A stretch of DNA of 64,000 nt, taken from contig JBEVWC010000018.1 in the NCBI GenBank assembly GCA_040506775.1, forward strand, positions 1 to 64,000. The letters are read 5' to 3'. This DNA is from Thiodiazotropha sp040506775 (GTDB taxonomy: Bacteria; Pseudomonadota; Gammaproteobacteria; Chromatiales; Chromatiaceae). The notes under the pieces were generated by a model that worked only from the letters and a program-made list of their open reading frames with translations, was not told where the DNA came from and did not search any database. The translations under genes and the position numbers were made by a program. Shown here in pieces: positions 8,648 to 16,987 of this stretch (its first letter is position 1; each line of letters starts with the position of its first letter).

Positions 8648-8864
8648 GGCTGGGTCTCCGTGGCGTTTCGCGGGGATGATGACATGCTTTCTGTGTGACA
8701 ATCCAGATTCGGGGAACGGAGCCTGAAATCGAGGATCTTATCTGGCTAAACCCGGCCGTTTGTCCTGTGCAGTGCCCCGGACCTGGACGTTTGTGTTACC
8801 CAGGTCTATCGGATCAGTGTCAACAGGCCCTATCATTGAGCGTCCGATCACATGGGGACCTGAT

Positions 8865-9959
8865 ATGCCAAGCCGCCGTCTTTGCCGCTTTCTGTTTTTA
8901 ACCCTTTCAGTGCTTCCCGCGCTGCCGCTGCTTGCGGCGGACAAGCCCGCGCCCCAGGTGATCGCGGCCGAGGTGCGGGAAACCGAGTTCGTCGACCGGA
9001 TCGAGGCCCTGGGTACGCTGAAGGCCAACGAGTCGGTGGAGTTGACTTCCAACGTAACCGAGATGGTTACCGCGATCCATTTCGATGACGGCCAGCGGGT
9101 CGACAAGGACAAGGTCCTGGTGGAGATGACCAGCCGCGAGGAACACGCCTTGCTGGAAGAGGCCCGGGCCAACCTGGAGGAGGCGAAGCGGCAGTTCAAC
9201 CGGGTCCGTCAGCTGGAGTCCCAGGGGATCGAGGCCCAGTCCCTGCTCGATCAGCGCCGCCGCGAGGTGGATACCGCCCGGGCGCGTCTGGCGGCGATCG
9301 AGTCCCGTCTCGCCGACCGGCTGATCAAGGCGCCGTTCAGGGGTGTGCTGGGACTGCGAAATATCAGCGTCGGCGCCCTGGTGGAGACCGGCGACCTAAT
9401 CTCCACCCTGGACGACGACAGTGTCATGAAGCTGGAGTTCGCGGTGCCCTCCACCTATCTGGCGAGCCTCGCCCCCGGTCTGCCGATCCGCGCCCGCGCC
9501 CGGGCCTTTGGTGAGCGGGTGTTCGAGGGCGAGGTCAAGGCGATCGACAGCCGGGTCGATCCGGTCAACCGTTCGGTGCTGGTGAGGGCGGTGCTGCCCA
9601 ATCCCGAGCGTATCCTCAAGCCCGGCCTGCTGATGACCGTGGAGCTGCTGCGCAACCGCCGCCAGACCCTGGTGATCCCGGAGTCGGCGTTGATGCCCAA
9701 GGGCCGCGAACACTATGTGATGCGGCTCCAGGGTGAGCCACCCCAAGCGGAGAAACTCAGGATCGTCATCGGTTCCCGACGGGCCGGTGAAGTGGAGGTG
9801 CTCGAAGGTCTGAATAAAGGCGATCGGGTGATCACCCACGGCATGGAGAAGGCCCGGGAGGGGGAGCCGGTGCGGGTCAAGGGGCTTGAGGGGGATGGCC
9901 GGAGCATTCCGGATCTGCTCAAGCCGGTCTCCGCTGAAGCCACCGGGTCCGCGTCATGA
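8865..9959 (+). CDS. RND efflux pump periplasmic adaptor (membrane fusion protein)
   Basis: The protein has 364 residues from the ATG at 8865, preceded by GGGGA. It opens with a signal peptide (LFLTLSVLPALPLLAA). An HlyD-like arrangement follows: barrel-sandwich half motif (VELTSNVTEMVTAIHFDDGQ), coiled-coil hairpin about residues 95-145 (rich in Glu/Arg/Ala), second lipoyl half (LIKAPFRGVLGLRNISVG) and a beta-barrel domain. The family bridges the inner-membrane pump to an outer-membrane channel. The stop overlaps the start of the pump gene (ATGA). No outer-membrane factor gene is nearby, so it may use a TolC encoded elsewhere. Confidence 0.9.
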   Translation: MPSRRLCRFLFLTLSVLPALPLLAADKPAPQVIAAEVRETEFVDRIEALGTLKANESVELTSNVTEMVTAIHFDDGQRVDKDKVLVEMTSREEHALLEEARANLEEAKRQFNRVRQLESQGIEAQSLLDQRRREVDTARARLAAIESRLADRLIKAPFRGVLGLRNISVGALVETGDLISTLDDDSVMKLEFAVPSTYLASLAPGLPIRARARAFGERVFEGEVKAIDSRVDPVNRSVLVRAVLPNPERILKPGLLMTVELLRNRRQTLVIPESALMPKGREHYVMRLQGEPPQAEKLRIVIGSRRAGEVEVLEGLNKGDRVITHGMEKAREGEPVRVKGLEGDGRSIPDLLKPVSAEATGSAS

Positions 9960-12900
9960 TCCTTTCGGACATCTCGGTCAAACGACCGGTTTTTGCCTCG
10001 GTCCTGTCCCTGCTGCTGATCGCCTTCGGTCTGGTGGCCTTCCAGCAACTGCCGCTGCGGGAGTACCCCGACATCGACTCCCCGGTGGTTTCGGTGGAGA
10101 CCCTCTACCGGGGCGCCGCCGCCAACGTGGTGGAGACCCGCATCACCCAGCTCATCGAGGACCGGGTTTCCGGAGTCGAGGGGATCCGCTTTATCTCCTC
10201 GCAGAGTGAGGACGGGCGTTCGGTGGTGACCATCGAGTTCAATGTGGATCGTGACATCGACGCCGCCGCCAACGATGTGCGCGACCGGGTCTCGACCATC
10301 CTCGACGACCTGCCCCTGGAGGCGGATCCGCCGGAGATCCAGAAGGTCGACAGCAACGAAGACGTGATCATGTGGCTCAACCTGGTGAGCGACCGGATGA
10401 CCGTACCGGAGTTGTCCGACTATGCCCGGCGCTATCTGGTGGACCGCTTCTCGGTGCTCGACGGAGTGGCCCGGGTGCGGGTCGGCGGGGGCCAGACCTT
10501 CGCCATGCGTGTGTGGATCGATCGCCAGGCGCTGGCGGCCCGGGGCCTTACCGTGGCCGACGTGGAACAGGCGCTGCGCAAGAGCAATCTGGAACTACCC
10601 GCCGGCAGCATCGATTCGCAGGACCGGGTGTTCACCGTGCGGCTCAACCGCAGTTTCCATTCCGCGGATGATTTTGCCCGTCTGGTGCTGGCCCGGGGCA
10701 TTGACGGCTACCTGGTGCGCCTCGGGGAGGTGGCGCGGGTGGAGAAGGGGGCCGAGGAGACCCGGACCTTCTTCCGCGGCAACGGAGTGCCGATGGTGGG
10801 CATCGGCATCATCAAACAGTCCACCGCCAACACCCTGGAGGTGGCGGCTCTGGCCAAGGCGGAGCGATTGCGTATCAATGCCACCCTGCCCGAGGGCATG
10901 GAGATCAAACAGAGCTACGACAGCTCGGTGTTCGTCGAAGGGGCGATCAAGGAGGTCTACAAGACCCTGGGTATCGCCATCGCCCTGGTGGTGACGGTGA
11001 TCTTCCTGTTCCTCGGCAGCGTGCGGGCGATGATCGTGCCGGCGGTGGCGGTACCGGTCTCACTGATCGCCACCTTTCTGGTGCTGCTGGCGCTCGGCTT
11101 CACCATCAATATCCTCACCCTGCTGGCCCTGGTGCTGGCGATCGGACTGGTGGTCGATGATGCCATCGTGATGCTGGAAAACATCCACCGGCGCATGGAG
11201 GAGTATGGCGAGTCGCGTCTGGTGGCCGCGTATCGCGGTGCCCGCCAGGTGGCCTTCGCGGTCATCTCCACCACCGTGGTGCTGATCTCGGTGTTCGTAC
11301 CGATTGCCTTTCTCGGCGGCGACATCGGCCGGCTGTTCACCGAGTTCGCGATCACCATGGCCGCTGCGGTGGCCTTCTCCAGCCTGGTGGCCCTGTCGCT
11401 TTCGCCGATGCTCGCCTCGCAGATCCTGCCCCGGGAACATGCCGGGGGCATCAGCCTCTCCCGGGGAGTGGACTGGCTGCTCAACCATGTGCGGGATTTC
11501 TATGTCACCACCCTCAAGGTGGCGATCCATCACTACTGGCTGATGCTGGTGATGTTCGTCGCGATCATGGCGGGCGCCTGGTGGCTGTATGAGCGGATCC
11601 CCGATGAGTATGCGCCGAAGGAGGACCGGGGCGCCTTTTTCCTCATCGTCAATGGTCCCGAGGGGGCCTCCTTCGACTACATGAAGGACTACATGGACGA
11701 GATCGAGCGCCGCCTCATGCCCTACGTCGAATCGGGGGAGATCACCCGTCTGCTGGTGCGTGCCCCGCGCACCTTCAGCAACTTCGCCATCTTCAACGGC
11801 GGTATCGTGATCAATGTGCTCAACGACTGGGATCAGCGCCGCTCCGCCTGGGTGATCATGGACGAGATTCGCAAGAAACTTTCCGACCTGCCCGGGGTGC
11901 GCGCCTTTCCGGTGATGCGCCAGGGTTTCGGCCGGCGTATTCAGAAACCGGTGCAGTTCGTCATCGGTGGTGGTACCTATGATGAACTGGCGGCCTGGCG
12001 GGACATCCTGCTGGAGAAGATCGAGGAGAACAACCCGGGTCTGCTGGGCATCGACTACGACTACAAGGAGACCAAGCCCCAGCTCAAGGTCCAGATCGAC
12101 TACGACCGGGCCTCGGAGCTCGGGGTCACGGTGGAGAGCATCGGGCGTACCCTGGAGACCATGTTCGGCTCCCGCCGGGTGACCACCTACATCGAGACGG
12201 GTGAGGAGTATGACGTGATCCTCGAGGGTGAACGCAGCGATCAGCAGACCCCCTCGGACCTGAGTCATCTCTACGTGCGCTCGGAGACCAGCGGGGCGCT
12301 GATTCAACTGGCCAACCTGGTGCGCCTGGAAGAGGTGGCCGACTCGATCAGTCTCAACCGTTACAACCGGGTGCGCTCGATCACCCTGGAGGCCAACCTG
12401 GCGGATGGGCTCGCCCTGGGCAAAGCCCTCAGCTACCTGGACGGACTGGTTCGGGACTATCTTCCGGAACAGGTGATCGTCGACTACAAGGGGCAGTCCC
12501 GGGACTACAAGACCGCCGGTGGTTCAGTGGTATTCGTGCTGATACTCGGGGTGGTGGTGGTCTACCTGGTGCTGGCGGCCCAGTTCGAGAGCTGGGTGCA
12601 CCCCTTCGTCATCATGCTCACCGTGCCCCTGGCCATGGCCGGGGCCCTGCTCGGACTCTGGCTCAGCGACCAGACGCTCAACATCTACAGCCAGATCGGC
12701 CTGATCATGCTGGTGGGGCTGGCGGCCAAGAACGGCATCCTGATCGTGGAGTTCGCCAACCAGCTGCGGGATCGGGGCAAGGCCTTTGAGGAAGCCCTGC
12801 TGGAGGCGGCCCATGTGCGATTCCGGCCGATTCTGATGACCGGAATCACCACCGCCGCAGGATCACTGCCGCTGCTGCTCTCGTCCGGCGCCGGGGCCGA

Positions 12901-13078
12901 GACCCGGGCGGTGATTGGTACTGTGATTCTTGCCGGGGTGACCGCCGCCACGGTGTTTACCCTGTACATCGTGCCGGTGGCCTATCAGTTGCTGGCGCGG
13001 CATACCGGTTCACCCTTGCAGTTGACCCAGCAGTTGGAACAGGAGCTCGAAAAAAAGCCCGATCAGGTATCACAGTAG
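9956..13078 (+). CDS. RND multidrug efflux transporter (HAE1/AcrB-type permease)
   Basis: The 1040-residue permease is of normal length for AcrB/MexF relatives and has 12 expected membrane segments with two large periplasmic loops. Proton-relay acidic residues are present in segment 4 (LVVDDAIVMLENIHRRMEE) and the relay lysine in segment 10 (LVGLAAKNGILIVEFANQLR). It uses proton influx to export substrates from the periplasm and inner membrane. It is translationally coupled to the adaptor upstream. Its TAG stop (13076-13078) is the first three bases of a repeat array, so a repeat copy inserted exactly at the end of the gene. Confidence 0.93.
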   Translation: MILSDISVKRPVFASVLSLLLIAFGLVAFQQLPLREYPDIDSPVVSVETLYRGAAANVVETRITQLIEDRVSGVEGIRFISSQSEDGRSVVTIEFNVDRDIDAAANDVRDRVSTILDDLPLEADPPEIQKVDSNEDVIMWLNLVSDRMTVPELSDYARRYLVDRFSVLDGVARVRVGGGQTFAMRVWIDRQALAARGLTVADVEQALRKSNLELPAGSIDSQDRVFTVRLNRSFHSADDFARLVLARGIDGYLVRLGEVARVEKGAEETRTFFRGNGVPMVGIGIIKQSTANTLEVAALAKAERLRINATLPEGMEIKQSYDSSVFVEGAIKEVYKTLGIAIALVVTVIFLFLGSVRAMIVPAVAVPVSLIATFLVLLALGFTINILTLLALVLAIGLVVDDAIVMLENIHRRMEEYGESRLVAAYRGARQVAFAVISTTVVLISVFVPIAFLGGDIGRLFTEFAITMAAAVAFSSLVALSLSPMLASQILPREHAGGISLSRGVDWLLNHVRDFYVTTLKVAIHHYWLMLVMFVAIMAGAWWLYERIPDEYAPKEDRGAFFLIVNGPEGASFDYMKDYMDEIERRLMPYVESGEITRLLVRAPRTFSNFAIFNGGIVINVLNDWDQRRSAWVIMDEIRKKLSDLPGVRAFPVMRQGFGRRIQKPVQFVIGGGTYDELAAWRDILLEKIEENNPGLLGIDYDYKETKPQLKVQIDYDRASELGVTVESIGRTLETMFGSRRVTTYIETGEEYDVILEGERSDQQTPSDLSHLYVRSETSGALIQLANLVRLEEVADSISLNRYNRVRSITLEANLADGLALGKALSYLDGLVRDYLPEQVIVDYKGQSRDYKTAGGSVVFVLILGVVVVYLVLAAQFESWVHPFVIMLTVPLAMAGALLGLWLSDQTLNIYSQIGLIMLVGLAAKNGILIVEFANQLRDRGKAFEEALLEAAHVRFRPILMTGITTAAGSLPLLLSSGAGAETRAVIGTVILAGVTAATVFTLYIVPVAYQLLARHTGSPLQLTQQLEQELEKKPDQVSQ

Positions 13079-13507
13079 CCCGGGTGCAGCGCAGCGGAAC
13101 CCGGGAAGCCAGGCCGAAGCCGCCCGGCCGCCCGACACTCATGCCTGTATCAGACACGTGCCAGATTCCCCCGGGTTACGCGCTGCTTCACCCGGGCTAC
13201 GCCGGGCTGTGCCTTGTCGTACTGTAGCCTGGGTGCAGCGCAGCGGAACCCGGGAAACCAGGAAACCAGGCCGAAGCCGCCCGGCCGCCCGACACGCATG
13301 CCTGTATCAGACACGTGCCAGATTCCCCCGGGTTACGCGTTGCTTCACCCGGGCTACGCCGGGCTGTGCCTTGTCGTACTGTAGCCCGGGTGCAGCGCAG
13401 CGGAACCCGGGAAACCAGGCCGAAGCCGCCCGGCCGCCCGACACGCATGCCTGTATCAGACGCGCGCCAGATTCCCCCGGGTTACGCGTTGCTTCACCCG
13501 GGCTACC
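13076..13507. repeat. Three tandem copies of a REP-pair repeat (about 150 bp each)
   Basis: Copies begin at 13076, 13225 and about 13382 (periods 149 and 157). The second carries an 8-base internal duplication of the type GGAAACCA. Each unit starts with GTAGCCCGGGTGCAGCGCAG-like sequence and ends with its inverted counterpart (CCCGGGTTACGCG, then CACCCGGGCTAC), so each is a pair of inverted REPs around a GC-rich centre. The array fills the gap between the RND stop codon and the convergent anti-sigma gene and could act as a bidirectional terminator. Units of this sort are dispersed in many gammaproteobacterial genomes. Confidence 0.9.
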
Positions 13508-13513
13508 CGAGCT

Positions 13514-14203
13514 TCAGATCGCTACGTAGCTCCAGCCCTGCTGCAGCCTTTCGACCACGAATTGCACCGCCGAGGGCTTGACCACCGCGTTCTCGATCAG
13601 GGCCACATCCTGGCCTTCACGCATTAACTTTGCGATGGTGTTGTTACAGGCTACGAACTGGAGAGCGGTGTAGCTGTCGCTGAGATCCTTGATTCGCTGT
13701 ACATAGGGAGAAGCGCTCTTACGCAGCAGATCGATGCCTCCGGCGCTCGCCACGATATTCACCTCCACTCCCTCGCCATGATAGCGGGAGAGCAGGTTTT
13801 CCGCCCGGTCCAGGGTCTGCCTGAACTTGTCCGGATCCGAATTTCCGATGAACAGCACCACCTTGTTCGGCTGAGAGACCACCTGGGTCAGCTCGAAAGG
13901 CGCCAGGGGGTCATTGGGAACGGTGAACCGTCCACCTGCGAATCCCAGGCTGAACAGGGCCACGGCGGCGGCAGCCAGACCGATGCGCAGACGCGGTGTC
14001 AGGCGTGGCTGTCGTTTGGGGGGTTCGCAGTCGGCGTAGGCGTAGCGCACCATGTCTTTAAGTCGGTGGATATCGCAAAGGGATTCGCGCAGCTCCGCGT
14101 GCTGCTCGATCTCCTCGAGCAATCGCTCGCTCTGGCGGGCGTCCAGTGCGCCATCCGCGAGGGCATTGAGCTGGCTAAAAGTCTCATCATTTCCTTGTTT
14201 CAT
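13514..14203 (-). CDS. Membrane anti-sigma factor with periplasmic DsrE-like domain
   Basis: The protein has 229 residues from the ATG at 14201-14203, with AGGAG 7 bases upstream. Residues 1-70 form a helical anti-sigma-like region (LNALADGALDARQSERLLEE; HAELRESLCDIHRLKDMVRY) without the usual zinc HxxxCxxC. A single membrane segment follows (IGLAAAAVALFSLGFAGG, about 78-96). Residues 115-229 are DsrE-like and align with the secreted protein at 14953: VVLFIGNSDPDKFRQTL, VEVNIVASAGGIDLL and FVACNNTIAKL. The start overlaps the sigma gene stop. I infer that the DsrE part senses something in the periplasm and controls release of the sigma factor. Confidence 0.8.
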   Translation of the reverse strand: MKQGNDETFSQLNALADGALDARQSERLLEEIEQHAELRESLCDIHRLKDMVRYAYADCEPPKRQPRLTPRLRIGLAAAAVALFSLGFAGGRFTVPNDPLAPFELTQVVSQPNKVVLFIGNSDPDKFRQTLDRAENLLSRYHGEGVEVNIVASAGGIDLLRKSASPYVQRIKDLSDSYTALQFVACNNTIAKLMREGQDVALIENAVVKPSAVQFVVERLQQGWSYVAI

Positions 14204-14751
14204 TTCACGCTCCTGAGATGACAACGTTCAGGATTCAGGTCGCCGTGCAGGGCGATGAGATCCTCCTTCAGAGCCTGCCGCGCACGGCTGACCCGGCTCA
14301 TCACCGTGCCGATGGGAATCTCCAGGACCTCGGCAACCTCGCTGTAGGAGTACCCCTGCAGGTCCACCAGGGTGATCACCTGCCGCTGTCCCAAAGGCAG
14401 CCGACCGATGGCGCAGCGCACCCGGTCGATCACCTGCTGCTTGCGCAGTCCCCGCTCCGGGGTCTGGTCACTGCTCATCACCAGTTCCTCGAGTTCCACC
14501 GTCGGGTGCAGCCTCCGCAGATGCTCCCGCCAGCAGTTGTTGAGGATCCGGAACAGCCAGTGCTCCAGCTTCATTTCGTCCTTCAACTGGTGGTGTTTGG
14601 CCAGCGCACGCGCCAGCGCCTCCTGGGCCAGATCATCCGCCAGCATGCGGTCTCCGCACCAGGAGAGGCCCACCCGGTAAAGGTCGTTTCTGTAATCGCC
14701 AAACCGCTGGCGCATGCTACGGGCCGATCGGCCCAGACTGAATAGTTTCAT
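14200..14751 (-). CDS. ECF-family RNA polymerase sigma factor
   Basis: The 183-residue protein contains region 2 (DYRNDLYRVGLSWCGDRMLA, then DDLAQEALARALAKH, FRILNNCWREHLRR) and region 4 (AIGRLPLGQRQVITLVDLQG, YSYSEVAEVLEIPIGTVMSR). The start chosen is the ATG at 14749-14751, preceded by a GGGGGAGAG stretch. The stop overlaps the ATG of the anti-sigma gene (ATGA), the usual coupling for sigma/anti-sigma pairs. A promoter-like motif upstream (14779-14806) matches one in the divergent promoter, so autoregulation together with control of the DsrE-porin unit is likely. Confidence 0.9.
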   Translation of the reverse strand: MKLFSLGRSARSMRQRFGDYRNDLYRVGLSWCGDRMLADDLAQEALARALAKHHQLKDEMKLEHWLFRILNNCWREHLRRLHPTVELEELVMSSDQTPERGLRKQQVIDRVRCAIGRLPLGQRQVITLVDLQGYSYSEVAEVLEIPIGTVMSRVSRARQALKEDLIALHGDLNPERCHLRSVK

Positions 14752-14778
14752 TATCGTTATCTCTCCCCCTGAACCCAC

Positions 14779-14806
14779 AAGATGCAGGGGCCCGCGGTTT
14801 TATTCC
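14779..14806 (-). promoter_or_regulatory. Putative ECF promoter of the sigma gene
   Basis: Read on the minus strand: GGAATAA at 14806-14800, a 15-base spacer, then CATCTT at 14784-14779. GGAA-type -35 elements with a C-x-TC -10 are typical of ECF promoters. The start of transcription would fall about 20 bases before the sigma ATG. The same block with the same spacing occurs on the plus strand at 14853-14880. Confidence 0.55.
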
Positions 14807-14852
14807 ATCTCCTGCGATTTTTTTTCTGACAGCCAGTTTATGACGAATTGAT

Positions 14853-14880
14853 GGAATAAAAACCCCGTGGATTCCGTCAA
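14853..14880 (+). promoter_or_regulatory. Putative ECF promoter of the DsrE-porin unit
   Basis: GGAATAA at 14853-14859, a 15-base spacer, then CGTCAA at 14875-14880. CGTC is the classical ECF -10 core. It mirrors the motif before the divergent sigma gene (shared TGGAATAAAA and identical spacing), which supports both being targets of the same sigma factor. The leader to the ATG at 14953 would be about 65 bases. Confidence 0.6.
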
Positions 14881-14952
14881 GTGGCACGTGGGCGATTTGG
14901 CACCGTGCTGAATCGGGCCGCGTCAATCACATAACAACAGAGGATGAGGAGT

Positions 14953-15414
14953 ATGAAACGACCCTATCAAACGCTCACAGGGGCAGCCAGCCTGTTGCTC
15001 CTGCTGATGGCATTTTTCATCGGCTTCACGCCCGCCTGGGCATCTGAAGCAAAACCCTTCGCGGAGAAACAGGTGGTGCTGCAGATCAGCGATCCGGATC
15101 CCTTCAAGCAGACCCTGGTGCTTAACGTGGCCAACAACCTGCTGAAGTATTACGGTCCTGACCGGGTGGAAGTCGAGATCGTCGCCTTCGGTCCCGGTTT
15201 GCGCCTGCTGCAGGCGGGCAATGACAACGTCCCTCGCATCGACGGTCTGGCCAGTCAGGGGGTGCGTTTCAGTGCCTGCGAAAACACCATTGCCAATTTC
15301 ACCAAGAATCTCGGCAAGCCGCCTGAGCTGAATCCGCATGCGGTGAAGGTGAGTGCCGGCGTGGTGCGCATCATGGATCTGCTCGATCAGGGTTATCGCC
15401 TGATCAAGCCCTGA
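14953..15414 (+). CDS. Secreted DsrE-like protein
   Basis: The protein has 153 residues from the ATG at 14953, which has AGAGGA 8-9 bases upstream; an ATG three codons earlier is poorly placed. A signal peptide (ASLLLLLMAFFIGFTPAWA) precedes a DsrE/DsrF-like domain with IVAFGPGLRLL and the conserved cysteine region FSACENTIANF, the site that carries sulfur in cytoplasmic relatives. It is clearly homologous to the periplasmic half of the anti-sigma factor encoded divergently. The porin gene follows after 42 bases. A role in periplasmic sulfur or metabolite binding is inferred, not shown. Confidence 0.8.
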   Translation: MKRPYQTLTGAASLLLLLMAFFIGFTPAWASEAKPFAEKQVVLQISDPDPFKQTLVLNVANNLLKYYGPDRVEVEIVAFGPGLRLLQAGNDNVPRIDGLASQGVRFSACENTIANFTKNLGKPPELNPHAVKVSAGVVRIMDLLDQGYRLIKP

Positions 15415-15456
15415 TGCCGACCGCCACGATTTAAAAAATACCCAGGGGGATTACTC

Positions 15457-16818
15457 ATGAACAGATTCGTTATCCACGCATGCGGAGGAGTGGCCTTGCT
15501 GTGCGCATTACCACAGGCGCAGGCGACCAACTGGCTGATGCTTCAAGGCACCGAGGCGGAGTCTGCGGCACCCCGCGCCAAGGTGTGGGGCATCATTCAG
15601 GCCCAGTACCAGAAGGACTACAGCGATGCCAACGCAACGGACGGCTACATACCGCCCAAGCTGCTCGGGCCAGATCTGGATACCCAGGATGGTTTCAACA
15701 TCAACCGGGCGCGCCTGGCAGTACGGGGCGCCGGCTTTCCGCTGGATGGGAAGATCAACTACTTCCTGATGGCCGAGCTCGGTAACAACGCCATCACCTC
15801 TGCGGGTAACAGCTTCGCCAAACTGACCGATGCCAGCGTCACCTTCAATCACATCCCCGGCGCCCGGACCCGGGTCGGTCTGTTCAAGACCCCGGGATCG
15901 GAAGAGGTCTACCAGGGCATCATCAACATCGATTACATCAACTTCACAGAGTTCGGTAACCAGCAGTTGATCGAACGCCTGCCGAATGACAAGTACACCA
16001 ACAACAAGGGAGCGACGACCCTGCCGGTGGACAGTGACAACAGTCTGAATACGGTCGAGAAGCCGGTGGCCGCGGCCCGGGATACCGGTATCCAGGTGTT
16101 CGATACCTTCATCATGGACGACTGGGAACACAGCTATGCGGTGATGCTGGGCAACGGCAACGGCCTCAGCCTTTCCGATAACGACGACAGCAAGGACCTC
16201 TATCTCTACTGGTCTTCGGAAAAGGTGTTCGGCGGCAAGGGTCCCCGCCGCGAGGGCTGGAAACTGTTTGGCTGGCATCAGGACGGCACGCGTCTGCTGG
16301 ACAACACCAATGACGATGTCCACAACCCCCAGGAGTACGACCGCACCCGCTGGGGACTGGGTACCCAGTATCGTCAGATGCCGTTTCGCCTGACCTTCGA
16401 GTATCGCAAGGCGGACGGCATGATCTTCGTCGGCCCGGACAAGATGACCTTCGATCAGAACGTGCAGGTCAGCGGGGCCAACCCGGGGGGCGCCGATGGG
16501 GCGGAGGGTAAAGCCTGGGGGGCCTACCTGGAGGGTGGCTGGTATATTCCGCAAACCAACTGGGAACTCGATGCGCGCTATGAGTACTACTCACGCCTGA
16601 CCGACGACAGCGGTCATCCTGCGGGATACAGCTTCGAGTCGATCTGGAAGACCCTGACGCTGGGTGTTCAATACCATTTCAACAAGAAGACCCGGGTGAC
16701 CTTCAACTACGCGTTCCGTGACGTGGAGACGCCGGACTTTGCCAAGGGTGCGGGACCCAATGCCAACATGGACGGCATCGGTGACCGGCTTGCCCTGCAG
16801 GTGACCGCGGTGTTCTGA
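15457..16818 (+). CDS. Phosphate-selective porin O/P family outer-membrane protein
   Basis: The 453-residue protein has a signal peptide (cleavage after AQA) and the OprP/OprO-family pattern: an N-terminal strand region with FNINRARLAVRGAGFPLDGK, YFLMAELG, RVGLFKTPGSEEV, and a C-terminus ending LALQVTAVF with the terminal Phe of outer-membrane barrels. Such porins form trimeric anion-selective channels. It is the second gene of the unit with the secreted DsrE-like protein, downstream of a putative ECF promoter. The transported anion cannot be read from sequence; phosphate, or an oxyanion of sulfur, are possibilities. Confidence 0.85.
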   Translation: MNRFVIHACGGVALLCALPQAQATNWLMLQGTEAESAAPRAKVWGIIQAQYQKDYSDANATDGYIPPKLLGPDLDTQDGFNINRARLAVRGAGFPLDGKINYFLMAELGNNAITSAGNSFAKLTDASVTFNHIPGARTRVGLFKTPGSEEVYQGIINIDYINFTEFGNQQLIERLPNDKYTNNKGATTLPVDSDNSLNTVEKPVAAARDTGIQVFDTFIMDDWEHSYAVMLGNGNGLSLSDNDDSKDLYLYWSSEKVFGGKGPRREGWKLFGWHQDGTRLLDNTNDDVHNPQEYDRTRWGLGTQYRQMPFRLTFEYRKADGMIFVGPDKMTFDQNVQVSGANPGGADGAEGKAWGAYLEGGWYIPQTNWELDARYEYYSRLTDDSGHPAGYSFESIWKTLTLGVQYHFNKKTRVTFNYAFRDVETPDFAKGAGPNANMDGIGDRLALQVTAVF

Positions 16819-16827
16819 GTCCACCGG

Positions 16828-16873
16828 GCACTTCCGGGAAGTGCGGGCATGATCGACATCAGAGGTCATGCCC
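16828..16873 (+). terminator. Tandem hairpins after the porin gene
   Basis: Two adjacent inverted repeats begin 10 bases after the porin stop: GCACTTCC/GGAAGTGC at 16828-16844 and GGGCATGA/TCATGCCC at 16845-16873. There is no T-run, so they may stabilise the 3' end rather than terminate by the intrinsic mechanism. Confidence 0.45.
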
Positions 16874-16987
16874 GCGCGGATGCAAATGCGGAATCTGAAC
16901 ACTGCCGGTGTAAGTCAAGGGGGGCACTGGCATCTGGGGAACAAATGGAATTTCCGTAACCACCCCGGGTGCATTACACTTTGGCGC

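Noticed and set aside
11060..12307. 415-codon minus-strand open frame
   Set aside because: It is antisense to the RND permease with an unnatural His/Asp/Gly-rich composition; the permease is certain.
15508..16554. 348-codon minus-strand open frame
   Set aside because: It is antisense to the clearly recognisable porin and has no ribosome site or family signature.
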